Assembly (NCBI RefSeq): GCF_000959725.1
Contig: NZ_CP009323.1
Coordinates: 2,976,001-3,040,000 of the forward strand
DNA length: 64,000 bases
Direction of reading: 5' to 3'
From: Burkholderia gladioli
GTDB taxonomy: Bacteria; Pseudomonadota; Gammaproteobacteria; Burkholderiales; Burkholderiaceae
Shown here: positions 1 through 8,894 of the stretch, piece after piece
Layout: every line of letters starts with the position of its first letter
How positions within the stretch are numbered: the stretch's first letter is position 1
The notes under the pieces: model-generated
What the model was told of the DNA's origin: nothing
The model's database searches: none
Seen by the model: the letters and a program-made list of their open reading frames with translations, nothing else
Translations under genes and position numbers: made by a program

Positions 1-266
1 TGGAACGCGAAGGTGATTTCCTCCAGCAACGGGGCATGCTCGTTCATCTGCGACGTGACGTATTTCAACTCGCGCAGGCTCTTGCGCAGCATCATCGACG
101 AGGAGGCCGGGAACGCCTCGCGTATCCGCATCACCACTTCGTCGGGCAGTATCTCGTCGACGTGGAAATGATTGAGCGGCATGGATGCCTGCCATTGCCG
201 GCGCGAGGCCTCGAGATGCTGCCTGAGGCGAGCGGCGATTCGATCGCCCATTTCCTGTCTGTTCAT
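1..266 (-). CDS. N-terminal part of a 2OG-Fe(II) oxygenase / prolyl-hydroxylase-like protein (runs off the window)
   Basis: Reading leftwards from an ATG at 264-266 gives an open frame of 88 codons to the window edge, beginning MNRQEMGDRIAARL. The segment HFHVDEILPDEVV followed by a conserved RKSLRELKYVTSQM block resembles the N-terminus of bacterial Tpa1/prolyl-4-hydroxylase-like 2OG-Fe(II) oxygenases. The catalytic HxD...H residues would lie beyond the edge, so the family is an inference from the N-terminus only. It is the first gene of a leftward unit, with about 90 bases to the next gene, which is also leftward. Confidence 0.5.
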   Translation of the reverse strand, partial: MNRQEMGDRIAARLRQHLEASRRQWQASMPLNHFHVDEILPDEVVMRIREAFPASSSMMLRKSLRELKYVTSQMNEHAPLLEEITFAF

Positions 267-357
267 GTCTCGTCACGTCCCATCGATATTGCGCGGTTGC
301 AGGCGAATTATGCCAGCAGCGGCTGATGGGACGGGATATCGGGCGAGGGGTGCCGCC

Positions 358-633
358 TCAATGCGGATGCACGGTCCAGGCCACCAGCCGCGCCACCAGC
401 GGCCTCACGATCAGCACGCAGACGAAGGCCGAGGGCATCGCCACCCGATAGGCATTCTTCACGTTTTCCATGTAATGCGCGTCCAGGCCGAATTCGGCGA
501 AAGTGATCACCAGGCACATCAGGAAGGCCATGATGGTCGCCATGTAGAGCGCGAACACGTAGGGCGTCGAACGGCGGGGGAAGCGGTAGCGATAGGTCTT
601 GGGTGCAATGTCGGGAGTCGTGCCGGGCATCAT
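358..633 (-). CDS. DUF2798 family small membrane protein
   Basis: A 91-residue protein, starting at the first of two adjacent ATG codons. The longer frame to 681 would need a TTG start without a clear ribosome site. It holds two hydrophobic helices: FALYMATIMAFLMCLVITFA, and AMPSAFVCVLIVRPLVARLV near the end. The PRR-TPYVFALYM entry and the VRPLV..LVAWTVHP ending are typical of DUF2798. No biochemical function is established for the family. It is divergent from the LysR regulator that starts about 130 bases away, a common arrangement for a regulator and its target. Confidence 0.75.
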   Translation of the reverse strand: MMPGTTPDIAPKTYRYRFPRRSTPYVFALYMATIMAFLMCLVITFAEFGLDAHYMENVKNAYRVAMPSAFVCVLIVRPLVARLVAWTVHPH

Positions 634-764
634 CGAAGCGGTCTCGTCGTGTCGGGTTTCAGGGAAGCGCCAGCGTAGCAAGCGCGCGGCAGCGCCACTA
701 GCCGGCTTGTGGCGGATTCATCCGTAAGGGAAAATTACGAATCGATTCCCGGGACGACAAGCGC

Positions 765-1697
765 ATGGCGATCAATCTCCTCGGCCTGATCCATTGCTAC
801 ATCCGCGTGGTGGAGAACGGCAGCATCGCGGCGGCGGCGCGCGCGCTCGGCATGAGCGCGGCGGCCGTGAGCCAGAACCTGGCGCGCCTCGAGGCCCACC
901 TCGGCGTGCGCCTGCTCTCGCGCACCACGCGCAGCATGGCGCTGACCGAAAGCGGCACGCATTACTACGAGAAGGTCCGCCATATCCCGCGTGATCTCGA
1001 CCTGGCGCAGGCGGCGGCCACCGAGGCGCTGGCGCCGCGCGGCCCGCTTTGCGTGGCGACCACGGCCGCCTTCGGGCGCCACCTGCTGGCGCCGCTGATG
1101 CCGGCCTTCCAGGCCGCCTATCCGCGCATCGCGGTTGAGCTGATCAGCACCGACCGCCGTATCGATCACCGGCTCGAAGGCGTCGATCTCAGCCTGCGAA
1201 TCGCCGCGCAGCTCGACGAGCGACTGGTGGCCCGGCGCATCGCCTCGCGTCCCTTCGTGTTCTGCGCCTCGCCCGCCTACCTGGCGCGCGCCGGCGTGCC
1301 GGCCGCGCCCGAGGATCTCGAGGAACACGCCTGCCTGGTGCTGCGCTACCCGACCGACGGACGTTTCCTGCCATGGGGCTTCGTGCGCGACGGGCGGCGT
1401 TTCGAGGCGGCCGTGAACCCGGCCTTCATCTGCGACGACATCGACATGCTCGCGCAGATCGCCGTCAGCGGCGGCGGTATCGCGCGGCTCGCCAGCTTCG
1501 TCGCGCAGCCGCTGATCGACGCGGGCAAGCTGCTGCCCTTGTTCGAGGCGCGCTCGCGCAGCCGGGCCTGGGCCGAATCCGAACCGATGGAGATCTACGC
1601 CTGCGTGGCCGAGCGCGCCGCGCTCAATGCCAAGGTGCGGGCCTTCATCGATTTCGTGGAGGCCGAGCTGGCGGAGGACGCGCCGGGGCGTCGCTGA
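765..1697 (+). CDS. LysR family transcriptional regulator
   Basis: A 310-residue LysR-type regulator of usual length. The N-terminal winged helix-turn-helix covers about residues 1-60: VVENGSIAAAARALGMSAAAVSQ, then LEAHLGVRLLSRTTRSMALTE. It is followed by a substrate-binding effector domain (about 90-300) of the CrgA/DmlR-like subgroup, seen in SLRIAAQLDERLVARRI and VFCASPAYLARAG. It is divergent from the DUF2798 gene, so that gene or itself is the likely target. Its 3' end overlaps the convergent NRAMP frame by about 100 bases. Confidence 0.88.
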   Translation: MAINLLGLIHCYIRVVENGSIAAAARALGMSAAAVSQNLARLEAHLGVRLLSRTTRSMALTESGTHYYEKVRHIPRDLDLAQAAATEALAPRGPLCVATTAAFGRHLLAPLMPAFQAAYPRIAVELISTDRRIDHRLEGVDLSLRIAAQLDERLVARRIASRPFVFCASPAYLARAGVPAAPEDLEEHACLVLRYPTDGRFLPWGFVRDGRRFEAAVNPAFICDDIDMLAQIAVSGGGIARLASFVAQPLIDAGKLLPLFEARSRSRAWAESEPMEIYACVAERAALNAKVRAFIDFVEAELAEDAPGRR

Positions 1698-2959
1698 TCG
1701 CCGGGCGCCAGGCAGGCCATCACGGCCAGCAGGCAGGCCAGGGCGGGGATCGTCAGGATCACGAGCCGTCTCGGTCGCGACAGCCGCAAGGCGGGCGGCA
1801 GGGCGATCACTGCAAGCCGGGCAAAAGCGATGAAGATGAAGGGCAGCGTCAGGGCCGTCGCGACCTGGATGTCCATCGTCAGCGAGACTAGATCTGGGGC
1901 ACGCCATACGAACCAGGCGCAGGCCGCGAGGCAGGCCAGGTACAGCGCGACCGGCGCCGGGTTGCGCGGTTTGCCGTGGAGTCCAAAACATTCCCGGGTA
2001 CCGGACAGCATCGCCAGCGAGGCGACGATCGCGGCCACCATCGAGGCAGCCAGCACGCCCGCGCCGAACACCGCCTGCCCGACGACCGGGCCCAGCGCCG
2101 AGGCCAGCATCGCGCTGATGTCGGCGATCGAATCGAGCGGACGACTGCCGCCCGTGCCTTGCGCGACGGCCGCGCTGGCCACCAGCACCGCGCCGGTCAG
2201 CAATTGCGTCAGCACCGCGCCGACGAGGGTTTCCCGGCGCTGCTGGCGCAGGGCGTCCCAGCGCCGGAACCGTCCCGTCATCGCCGATTGTTGATAGAAG
2301 ACCATCGACGGGCTGAAGATCGCGCCGAGCAGCGCCACCGCCGCCCAGCCGAATCCAGGCCCGGCCGGATGCCAATCGATCGCCTGCCGGGCCAGCGTGC
2401 CCAGCGCGGGATGGCTGCGCCAGGCCAGGTAGAAGAACGCCAGCTCGAGCGAGCCGATCGCCAGGGCGATTCGCTCCACGCGCCGCCAGGATCGCGACAG
2501 CACCAGCAGCGTCATCAGGGCAGCGGCCATGGCCACGCTGATCCCTCGCGCCACGCCATGGATCTCGCCGATGCCGGCCACGGCCGTCAGCTCGGTGATC
2601 AGCGTGGCGGCGGTGACCAGTGTGAGCATGGCGGCTGCCAGGACCGCCCAGCCGCGCCCGAAGTGTTTGCCGATCAGCCCGCAAGGGCCATGGCCGGTCG
2701 TGATGCCGAGCCGCGCCGCGAGTTCCTGCACGACATGGAGCACCGGGATCGAGAGCAGCACCACGGGCAGCAGCCGGTAGCCCCATTGCATGCCGCATTG
2801 CGCGGCGACGACGATGTTGCCCGCGTCGGTATCGGCGATCGCGGCCAGCAGGCCGGGGCCCCAGGCGGTGGCCGCGCGCCATCGCCGGCCGCTTTCGCCC
2901 GCGCTTGACACCGGGCCGGACCGTTCGGTCTCGCCGCGTCGATCGGCGTCCGCGATCAT
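1595..2959 (-). CDS. NRAMP/SLC11-type divalent metal transporter with atypical metal site
   Basis: About 454 residues with roughly eleven hydrophobic helices. The start is the ATG at 2957-2959 (MIADADRRGE), preceded by GGAG; the frame is open for another 53 codons upstream without a better start. The TM1 motif reads DTDAGN rather than the canonical DPGN. At TM6, where metal-transporting NRAMPs have MPH, this protein has SPSMVFYQQS, so the metal-coordinating Met and the following His are both Ser. NRAMP-related magnesium transporters also lack that Met. Substrate is therefore an inference: Mg2+ or another hard cation rather than Mn/Fe. The last residues overlap the convergent LysR gene. Confidence 0.75.
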   Translation of the reverse strand: MIADADRRGETERSGPVSSAGESGRRWRAATAWGPGLLAAIADTDAGNIVVAAQCGMQWGYRLLPVVLLSIPVLHVVQELAARLGITTGHGPCGLIGKHFGRGWAVLAAAMLTLVTAATLITELTAVAGIGEIHGVARGISVAMAAALMTLLVLSRSWRRVERIALAIGSLELAFFYLAWRSHPALGTLARQAIDWHPAGPGFGWAAVALLGAIFSPSMVFYQQSAMTGRFRRWDALRQQRRETLVGAVLTQLLTGAVLVASAAVAQGTGGSRPLDSIADISAMLASALGPVVGQAVFGAGVLAASMVAAIVASLAMLSGTRECFGLHGKPRNPAPVALYLACLAACAWFVWRAPDLVSLTMDIQVATALTLPFIFIAFARLAVIALPPALRLSRPRRLVILTIPALACLLAVMACLAPGDQRRPGASSASSASTKSMKARTLALSAARSATQA

Positions 2960-3108
2960 CGAGGCGTGCTCCGCGAGCGAAGCACCGCGACGCGAGCAAG
3001 GTCGGACAACAGCCGTGTCTCGCGTGCCGTCCCTAGCAGTCCGAAAGCTTGCGCCTGCCGGCTTCCGACCTTTCGGAAAGATTCTCCAGTTGCCATGCAA
3101 ATCCCGTC

Positions 3109-3137
3109 TTGTCCGCACATTGACCCCATGCTACATT
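3109..3137 (+). promoter_or_regulatory. Candidate sigma-70 promoter of the sugar ABC operon
   Basis: TTGTCC (3109-3114) and TACATT (3132-3137) are separated by exactly 17 bases, reading towards the sugar-binding protein gene. The near-palindromic operator starts 12 bases downstream. The predicted start point leaves a leader of about 300 bases before the first ATG of the operon. Confidence 0.5.
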
Positions 3138-3147
3138 CGGCTCATCA

Positions 3148-3169
3148 AATCGGATACCGGTAACCGATT
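3148..3169. promoter_or_regulatory. LacI-type operator in front of the sugar ABC operon
   Basis: The 22-bp sequence AATCGG-A-TACCGGTA-A-CCGATT is an inverted repeat, broken only at one symmetrical pair. Its TACCGGTA core with CCGG at the dyad is characteristic of operators bound by LacI-family sugar repressors. It overlaps the expected transcription start, a repressing position. No LacI-family gene adjoins the operon, and the one at 30.8 kb has a different operator. Confidence 0.6.
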
Positions 3170-3444
3170 CATGCTCGATCGATGTCCAACCGAAACCGCG
3201 TGCATGCGGTTTCGATCGCGAGTTTGCCGGATGCGATGCCCCCACGGTGAATGGCCGTGACAGGAAGGGCAAATGGTGGAGACAGCGGCAAACGACCTTC
3301 CTGTCCATGATCGTCATGGCGACCCGACTTCGTCGGGCGGCGATGACGAGCGATGCTGAACATGTTCTGAAACGCAAGCAAAGCGGAAACGAGCGGGCAT
3401 CGAACCGGGCCCGCGCACGTTTCCCGACATATCGGAGACGGACG

Positions 3445-4479
3445 ATGGGAATCAACAGGACTCGATGGGCCGCCTGCCTGTTCGGCGCGGGCGCAATGCT
3501 GGTCGGCGGCGCTGCGCTGGCCCAGAGCAAGCCGACCGGCAGCATGAAGATCGCCTTCTCGAACTCGTTCGCGAGCAATTCGTGGCGCCAGCAGATGCTG
3601 CAGGATTGGGACAAGGTCAGCAAGCAGGCGGTGGCCGACAAGCAGGTGGCGGCCGCGCCGAGCTTCACCACGGTGCAGAACCAGGCCACCGAGCAATCCC
3701 AGCAGATCCGCAACCTGATCCTCCAGGGCTACCAGGCGATCGTGATCGACGCGGCCTCGCCGACCGCCGTCAACGGCGCGGTGAGGCAGGCCTGCAGCGC
3801 CGGCATCGTGGTGGTCTCGTTCGACGGCACCGTCACCGAGCCCTGCGCCTATCGCATCAGCATCGACTTCAAGCGCATGGGCCGCATGGAGCTCGACTAC
3901 TTCCACAATCGCAAGCTCAAGGGCAACCTGCTCGAGGTGCGCGGGCTGGCCGGCTTCGTGGTGGACAACCAGATCCACGAAGGCGTCACGGACGGCCTCA
4001 AGCAATACCCCGAATTCAAGGTGGTGGGTTCGGTCAACGGCGACTACACGCAGACCGTCGCGCAGAAGGCGGTGGCCGGGCTGCTGCCGACCCTGCCCGA
4101 GGTGGTGGCCGTCACCACCCAGGGCGGCGACGGCGCCGGCACCGCGCGCGCCTTCCTCGACGCGGGGCGCAAGCTGCCGGTGATCTACATGGGCAATCGC
4201 TACGACGAGCTGGCGCTCTGGAAGAGCGAGCACGACAAGAACGGCTACGAGACGCAGTCGGCCTCGATCGTGCCGGGCGTGGCGACCTTCGCGTTCTGGT
4301 ACGCGCAGCAACTGCTGGCCGGCAACAAGCTGCCCAAGGAGGTGAGCCTGCCGATCGCGGTGGTCTCGCAGGGCGACCTGGAGAAATCGCTGGCGGCCAC
4401 GCCCAAGGGCGGCGTCTACGACCAGACCTTCACGCGCCAGGAAGTGCTCGACTACGTCAGGCAGCACGCCGCCAACTGA
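3445..4479 (+). CDS. Sugar ABC transporter periplasmic-binding protein (RbsB-like)
   Basis: A 344-residue type 1 periplasmic-binding protein (Peripla_BP_4-like). The start is the ATG at 3445, preceded by GGAGACGG; an open frame back to 3247 lacks a signal sequence. A Sec signal peptide with the hydrophobic run LFGAGAMLVGGAALA ends at ALAQS. The mature part has the alternating fold of ribose/xylose-type binding proteins: SNSFASNSWRQQM, the IRNLILQGYQAIVIDAASP hinge element, and GGDGAGTARAFLDAG. It delivers a sugar to the permeases encoded downstream. The substrate is not readable from sequence. It is the first gene of a five-gene operon. Confidence 0.9.
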   Translation: MGINRTRWAACLFGAGAMLVGGAALAQSKPTGSMKIAFSNSFASNSWRQQMLQDWDKVSKQAVADKQVAAAPSFTTVQNQATEQSQQIRNLILQGYQAIVIDAASPTAVNGAVRQACSAGIVVVSFDGTVTEPCAYRISIDFKRMGRMELDYFHNRKLKGNLLEVRGLAGFVVDNQIHEGVTDGLKQYPEFKVVGSVNGDYTQTVAQKAVAGLLPTLPEVVAVTTQGGDGAGTARAFLDAGRKLPVIYMGNRYDELALWKSEHDKNGYETQSASIVPGVATFAFWYAQQLLAGNKLPKEVSLPIAVVSQGDLEKSLAATPKGGVYDQTFTRQEVLDYVRQHAAN

Positions 4480-4553
4480 TCGGTCCGCGACCGAGGATCG
4501 GCCTGCGCGCGCCGCGCGCCGCGCGCGGCGCCGGTCCAGCGAATGGAGAACGC

Positions 4554-6029
4554 ATGGTTTCCCTTGCGCAAACGGCATTCATCCGCACCGAGGCATTGGG
4601 CAAGACCTTCGGCGTGGTGCGTGCGCTCGACGCCGCCACGCTGTCGTTCCATCCCGGCGAGTGCGTCGGGGTGATGGGGCACAACGGCGCCGGCAAGTCG
4701 ACCCTGATGAACATCCTGGCCGGCGTGTTCCGCAACGACGCGGGCACGCTGTACGTGGACGGCCAGCAGATCGGCCCGCAATGGAACACCCACGAAGCGA
4801 TGCGGCACGGCATCCGCTGCGTGTTCCAGGAGCTGTCGCTGTGCCCGAACCTGAGCCTGGCCGAGAACATGCGCCTGCGCGCGGCGCGCAGCAAGGGCCT
4901 GCGCTGGCGCGTGGCCGCCGGCCGGCAGTTGATCGAGACGCTCGACCGGATCTTCCCGCGCCATGGCCTCGCGCCCGGCCAGTTGATCGAATCGCTGCCC
5001 ATCACCAAGCGCCAGATGGTTGAGATCGCGATGGCCTTCACGCCGGGCGACTACCCGCTCAGGCTGGTGATCCTCGACGAGCCGACCTCCTCGCTCGACG
5101 AATACTCGGCCACGCAACTGCTCGACTACCTGCGCAGCTTCGTGCAGGGCGGCGGCATCTGCATCCTGATCTCGCACAAGATGCACGAGGTGATGGAGCG
5201 CAGCGACCGCGTGGTGGTGATGCGCGAGGGCAGGCTCGTCTACGAGAGCGCGACCGCCGACACCAGCGTGGAGCGGCTGGTCGCGGCGATGGGGCACGAG
5301 CTCGGGCATGTCGAGCGCGGCGCCCGCGCGAGCCGCGCGGCGGCCGCCTCGGGCGTGCCGCGCATCAAGGCGCGGCTCGGCGAACGCGGCGCCGCGCTGG
5401 AGGCCTTCGAGGGCGAGGTGGTGGGCCTCGCCGGCCTGGCCGGGCACGGCCAGACGCGCCTGCTCAAGCTGATCCACGCGCTGCGCGAAGGCCGCGCCGA
5501 CCGGCAGGGCAACCGGCGGCAGGCGCGCACGGCCTTCGTGGCCGGCGACCGGCAGGGCGACGGCGTGTTCGGGCTGTGGTCGATCGCGCGCAACATGAGC
5601 CTGTCCTGGCTCGGCGACTGCGTGCGCGGCGGCCTGATCTCGTTTCACGAGGAGGAGCGACGCGTGGCGCGGTGGGTGAACACGCTGAAGGTGAAGACGC
5701 CCGACACGAGCCTGCCGATCGACTCGCTGTCGGGCGGCAACCAGCAGAAGATCCTGTTCGCGCGCGCGCTCGGCACCGACGCCTCGGTGATCCTGATGGA
5801 CGACCCGATGCGCGGCGTCGACATCGGCACCAAGCACGAGGTCTACGGCATCGTCCGCGCGCAGGCCGACGAGGGGCGCACCTTCCTCTGGTACACCACC
5901 GAGTTCGAGGAGCTGTACCACTGCGACCGCATCTACGTGATGAACGAGGGCGAAATCGTCGGCGAGATCTCGGCCGACGAGCTGAGCGAGGCCGAGGTGC
6001 TGCGTCTTTCCTTCAAGGCGGCCGCATGA
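4554..6029 (+). CDS. Sugar ABC transporter ATP-binding protein (RbsA/MglA-like, tandem NBD)
   Basis: A 491-residue tandem-ATPase protein typical of the carbohydrate uptake CUT2 family. The first nucleotide-binding domain has Walker A GHNGAGKST (about residues 42-50), and its Walker B region ends ILDEPTSSLD. Its signature is degenerate: ITKRQMVEIA instead of LSGGQ. The second half keeps LSGGNQQK (about residue 392) and ILMDDPMRGVD, but has GHGQTRLL in place of Walker A, as usual in this family. The stop overlaps the first permease start (ATGA), indicating translational coupling. It lies 74 bases after the binding protein gene. Confidence 0.92.
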   Translation: MVSLAQTAFIRTEALGKTFGVVRALDAATLSFHPGECVGVMGHNGAGKSTLMNILAGVFRNDAGTLYVDGQQIGPQWNTHEAMRHGIRCVFQELSLCPNLSLAENMRLRAARSKGLRWRVAAGRQLIETLDRIFPRHGLAPGQLIESLPITKRQMVEIAMAFTPGDYPLRLVILDEPTSSLDEYSATQLLDYLRSFVQGGGICILISHKMHEVMERSDRVVVMREGRLVYESATADTSVERLVAAMGHELGHVERGARASRAAAASGVPRIKARLGERGAALEAFEGEVVGLAGLAGHGQTRLLKLIHALREGRADRQGNRRQARTAFVAGDRQGDGVFGLWSIARNMSLSWLGDCVRGGLISFHEEERRVARWVNTLKVKTPDTSLPIDSLSGGNQQKILFARALGTDASVILMDDPMRGVDIGTKHEVYGIVRAQADEGRTFLWYTTEFEELYHCDRIYVMNEGEIVGEISADELSEAEVLRLSFKAAA

Positions 6030-6958
6030 AACGCATTCACTTTCCCGCGTCGCGGCTGCTGTCGGCCCTGACCTTCGTGGTGCTGCTGGCGCTGATCGTC
6101 AGGAACCAGCCGATGTCGCTGTCCTACATGGGGCTGACCCTGCTGCTCGGCTCGGCGATCCCGCTGATCTTCGCCACGCTCGCGCAGATGATGTTCATCT
6201 CGATCGGCGACCTGGACCTGTCGATCGGCCCTTTCGTGTCGATGAACGCGGCGATCGGCGCGATCGTGCTGCCGTCCTCGCCCTGGCTCGCGATCCTGCT
6301 CTACCTGCTGGCGATCGCCGCCTACGCGCTGTGCGGCGCGCTGATCGAGCTGCGCCGGCTGTCGGCGATCGTGGTGACGCTCGGCATGTCCTTCGTCTGG
6401 CTCGGCTGCGCGCTGCTGCTGGTGCCCAGCCCCGGCGGCGAGGCGCCCCAGGCCCTGGTCGACCTGCTGTCCTGGCATTCGCCGCTGATTCCGCTGCCGG
6501 TGCTGGTGGCCATCGTCGGCGCGCTGATTGGCTATTTCATCTTCAACGTCAGCGTGTTCGGCACCATCGTGCGCGGCCTCGGCGGCAATCCGCGCGTGAT
6601 CCAGCGCAGCGGTCATTCGGCGCTGGCGATCCGGATGGGCGTGTATGCGCTGGCGGGCCTGTTCGGCATCGTCGCCGGCCTGCTGATGCTGGGCCAGACC
6701 ACCTCGGCGGACGCCAACCAGGCTTCCGGCTTCACGCTGATCTCGATCGCCGGCGTGATCCTGGGCGGCGGCGAATTCGTCGGCGGCAAGGTGTTCGCGC
6801 TGGGCAGCGTGTTCGGCGCGCTCAGCATGACCCTGGCCACCTCGTTCCTGAACTTCTACGAGGTGTCGTCGGATTGGCAGGTGGCGATGCAGGGCGTGAT
6901 CCTGATCGTCGCCCTGAGCCTGCGCACCGTGGTGGCGCGCCCGGGGAGGCCGGCATGA
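6026..6958 (+). CDS. Sugar ABC transporter permease, first subunit
   Basis: A 310-residue integral membrane protein of the BPD_transp_2 (RbsC/XylH) family, with about eight to ten hydrophobic helices. The segments MFISIGDLDLSIGPFVSMNAAIGA and LGGNPRVIQRSGH are the conserved RbsC motifs, and the C-terminal ISIAGVILGGGEFVGGK loop is also diagnostic. Start and stop codons overlap both neighbours by ATGA. It pairs with the next gene to form a heterodimeric channel. Confidence 0.9.
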   Translation: MKRIHFPASRLLSALTFVVLLALIVRNQPMSLSYMGLTLLLGSAIPLIFATLAQMMFISIGDLDLSIGPFVSMNAAIGAIVLPSSPWLAILLYLLAIAAYALCGALIELRRLSAIVVTLGMSFVWLGCALLLVPSPGGEAPQALVDLLSWHSPLIPLPVLVAIVGALIGYFIFNVSVFGTIVRGLGGNPRVIQRSGHSALAIRMGVYALAGLFGIVAGLLMLGQTTSADANQASGFTLISIAGVILGGGEFVGGKVFALGSVFGALSMTLATSFLNFYEVSSDWQVAMQGVILIVALSLRTVVARPGRPA

Positions 6959-7923
6959 ATACCGTGCAACGCAAGATGCCGCGCGCGCCGGGCGGCCGGC
7001 ACTGGCTCAGCGCCTGGATCGCCACCGCGCTGGTGCTGGTCGCCACCGCCCTGTTCAACGCCGGCAAGGGCGGCCCGAGCCTGGGCCCGCTGCTGAGCAC
7101 CGCGCTGAGCTTCTCTACCTTCACCGTGCTGGTCTCGCTGGGGCAGATGCTGGTGATCACCAGCGGCCCCGGCAACATCGACCTGTCGATTCCCTCGGTG
7201 ATCGCGCTGTCGGGGGCGCTGTCGATGAGCGTGATGAACGGCGCCAACGGCATGATCCTGCCGGGCATCGCGGTGGCGCTGCTGTCGGGGGCGGTGGTGG
7301 GCGGCTTCAACTTCGTGCTGATCCGCTTCCTGCGGATTCCACCCATCATCGCCACGCTGTCGAGCGCGCTGATCGTGCTGTCCTGCGCGATCGCCTACGG
7401 GCGCGGCGTGCGCACGCCGCCGCCCGCGCTGCTGGCGCAGATGATGGTGGCGCGCATCGCCTGGCTGCCGCTGTTCTCGATCTTCGCGATCGCGCTCACG
7501 CTGCTGGTCTGGCTGCTGCTCACGCGCACGCTGTACGGCCGCGCGCTCGCCGCGCTCGGCCAGAACACCAATGCCGCGCGGCTGGCCGGCGTCAGGACCG
7601 ATTTCCACGTCTGGCTGACCTACGTGATCTGCGGCGCGCTGGCCGGGCTGACCGGCTGCCTGATCGCGACCTTCTCGGGTGGCAATTCGCTGGACCAGGG
7701 CAACGAGTACCTGCTGCTGACGGTGGCGGTGGTGGTGATCGGCGGCACCTCGGTGTCGGGCGGACGCGCCTCGCTGGGCGGCGTGTGGGGCGCGGCGTTG
7801 TTCATGTTCCTGCTGGTCGCGCTGCTGAATTCGGCCGGCGCCAGCGCCGGGCTGCGCACCGTGCTGACCGGCATCATCATCGTGGCGGTGGTGGCCCTGA
7901 CCGAAAAACGCAAATCTCTCTAG
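6955..7923 (+). CDS. Sugar ABC transporter permease, second subunit
   Basis: A 322-residue BPD_transp_2 permease homologous to the preceding gene. It shows GPGNIDLSIPSVIALSGALS in the region where the first has GDLDLSIGP. It also has ALGQNTNAARLAG, equivalent to the GGN.RAA..AG coupling loop, and VVVIGGTSVSGGRASLGG near the C-terminus. It overlaps the previous stop by ATGA, so all three transporter genes after the binding protein are coupled. CUT2 systems with two different permeases are less common than homodimeric ones, but they recur in Burkholderia. Confidence 0.9.
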   Translation: MNTVQRKMPRAPGGRHWLSAWIATALVLVATALFNAGKGGPSLGPLLSTALSFSTFTVLVSLGQMLVITSGPGNIDLSIPSVIALSGALSMSVMNGANGMILPGIAVALLSGAVVGGFNFVLIRFLRIPPIIATLSSALIVLSCAIAYGRGVRTPPPALLAQMMVARIAWLPLFSIFAIALTLLVWLLLTRTLYGRALAALGQNTNAARLAGVRTDFHVWLTYVICGALAGLTGCLIATFSGGNSLDQGNEYLLLTVAVVVIGGTSVSGGRASLGGVWGAALFMFLLVALLNSAGASAGLRTVLTGIIIVAVVALTEKRKSL

Positions 7924-7931
7924 GAAAGCCG

Positions 7932-8867
7932 ATGAAACAGGAAGTCATTGAGATCTACGACGAACGTGCGCGCGACCTGCTCGCGCCGGGCGCCAAGCTG
8001 GAGCAACTGGCCAGCGGCTGCATCTGGTCCGAGGGCGCGGTGTGGATGCACGAGGACGGCTCGGTGCTGTGGAGCGACATCCCCAACAACCGCATGATGC
8101 GCTGGCATCCCGAGACGGGCGCGAGCGTGTGGCGCGACCAGGTCGAATACACCAACGGCCATTTCCGCGAGGCCGACGGCAGCCTGCTGCATTGCTCGCA
8201 TGGCCAGCGCGCGCTGGTGCGCACGCGCTTCGGGCGCGACCTGGGCGAGACGCACGACGAGATCGTGGTGGACAACTATCACGGCCGCCGCCTCAATTCG
8301 CCCAACGACGTGGTGGTCAAGCGCGACGGCACCATCTGGTTCAGCGATCCGCCCTACGGCATCCTGTCCGACTACGAGGGCCACCAGGCCGAGCAGGAGC
8401 TGCCGGGCCGCTACGTGTTCCGCTTCGATCCGCGCGACGGCACCCTCGACGTGATGACCGACCTGCTGATCTGCCCGAACGGGCTGGCCTTCTCGCCGGA
8501 CGAGTCGCTGCTCTACGTGTCGGACACCTCGATGGTTCCCTACGAGGACAAGGGCTTCCACAACATCCGCGTGTTCGAGGTGGTGAACGGGCGCTCGCTG
8601 GTCAGGCCGCGCATCTTCGCCACCATCGCCGAGGGCGAGGGGCTCGCCGACGGCTTCCGCCTGGACAGCCGGGGCTGGGTGTTCACCAGCAGCGCGATCG
8701 GCATCCAGGTGTTTCATCCGGATGGCACGAAGCTGGCCTTGATCCCGGTGCCGGAGAAGGTCGCCAACCTGACCTTCGGCGGCGTGAACCGCGACGAGAT
8801 GTTCATCGCGGCCTCGAGTTCGCTGTACCGGATCCGCGTCAATGCGCGGGGGATCCAGACGCCCTGA
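7932..8867 (+). CDS. SMP-30/gluconolactonase family sugar lactonase
   Basis: A 311-residue SGL-domain (SMP-30/Gnl/LRE) protein. It has the metal-ligand motif EGAVW near residue 36, the NSPNDVVV block (asparagine and aspartate ligands), and SPDESLLYVSD further on. It lies 8 bases after the second permease and is the last gene of the operon. The likely job is hydrolysis of a sugar-acid lactone formed from the imported sugar, but no sugar dehydrogenase gene is present in the cluster. Regulation should follow the operator at 3148-3169. The next gene converges on it. Confidence 0.88.
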   Translation: MKQEVIEIYDERARDLLAPGAKLEQLASGCIWSEGAVWMHEDGSVLWSDIPNNRMMRWHPETGASVWRDQVEYTNGHFREADGSLLHCSHGQRALVRTRFGRDLGETHDEIVVDNYHGRRLNSPNDVVVKRDGTIWFSDPPYGILSDYEGHQAEQELPGRYVFRFDPRDGTLDVMTDLLICPNGLAFSPDESLLYVSDTSMVPYEDKGFHNIRVFEVVNGRSLVRPRIFATIAEGEGLADGFRLDSRGWVFTSSAIGIQVFHPDGTKLALIPVPEKVANLTFGGVNRDEMFIAASSSLYRIRVNARGIQTP

Positions 8868-8894
8868 ATCGCCGGGCGCATTGGCGCCGTGGAT

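Noticed and set aside
735..2999. 754-codon minus-strand frame
   Set aside because: Shadow of the NRAMP and LysR genes; arginine/glycine-rich with no family motif.
3247..3444. N-terminal extension of the sugar-binding protein
   Set aside because: The extension is arginine-rich and would bury the signal peptide; the ATG at 3445 has the ribosome site.
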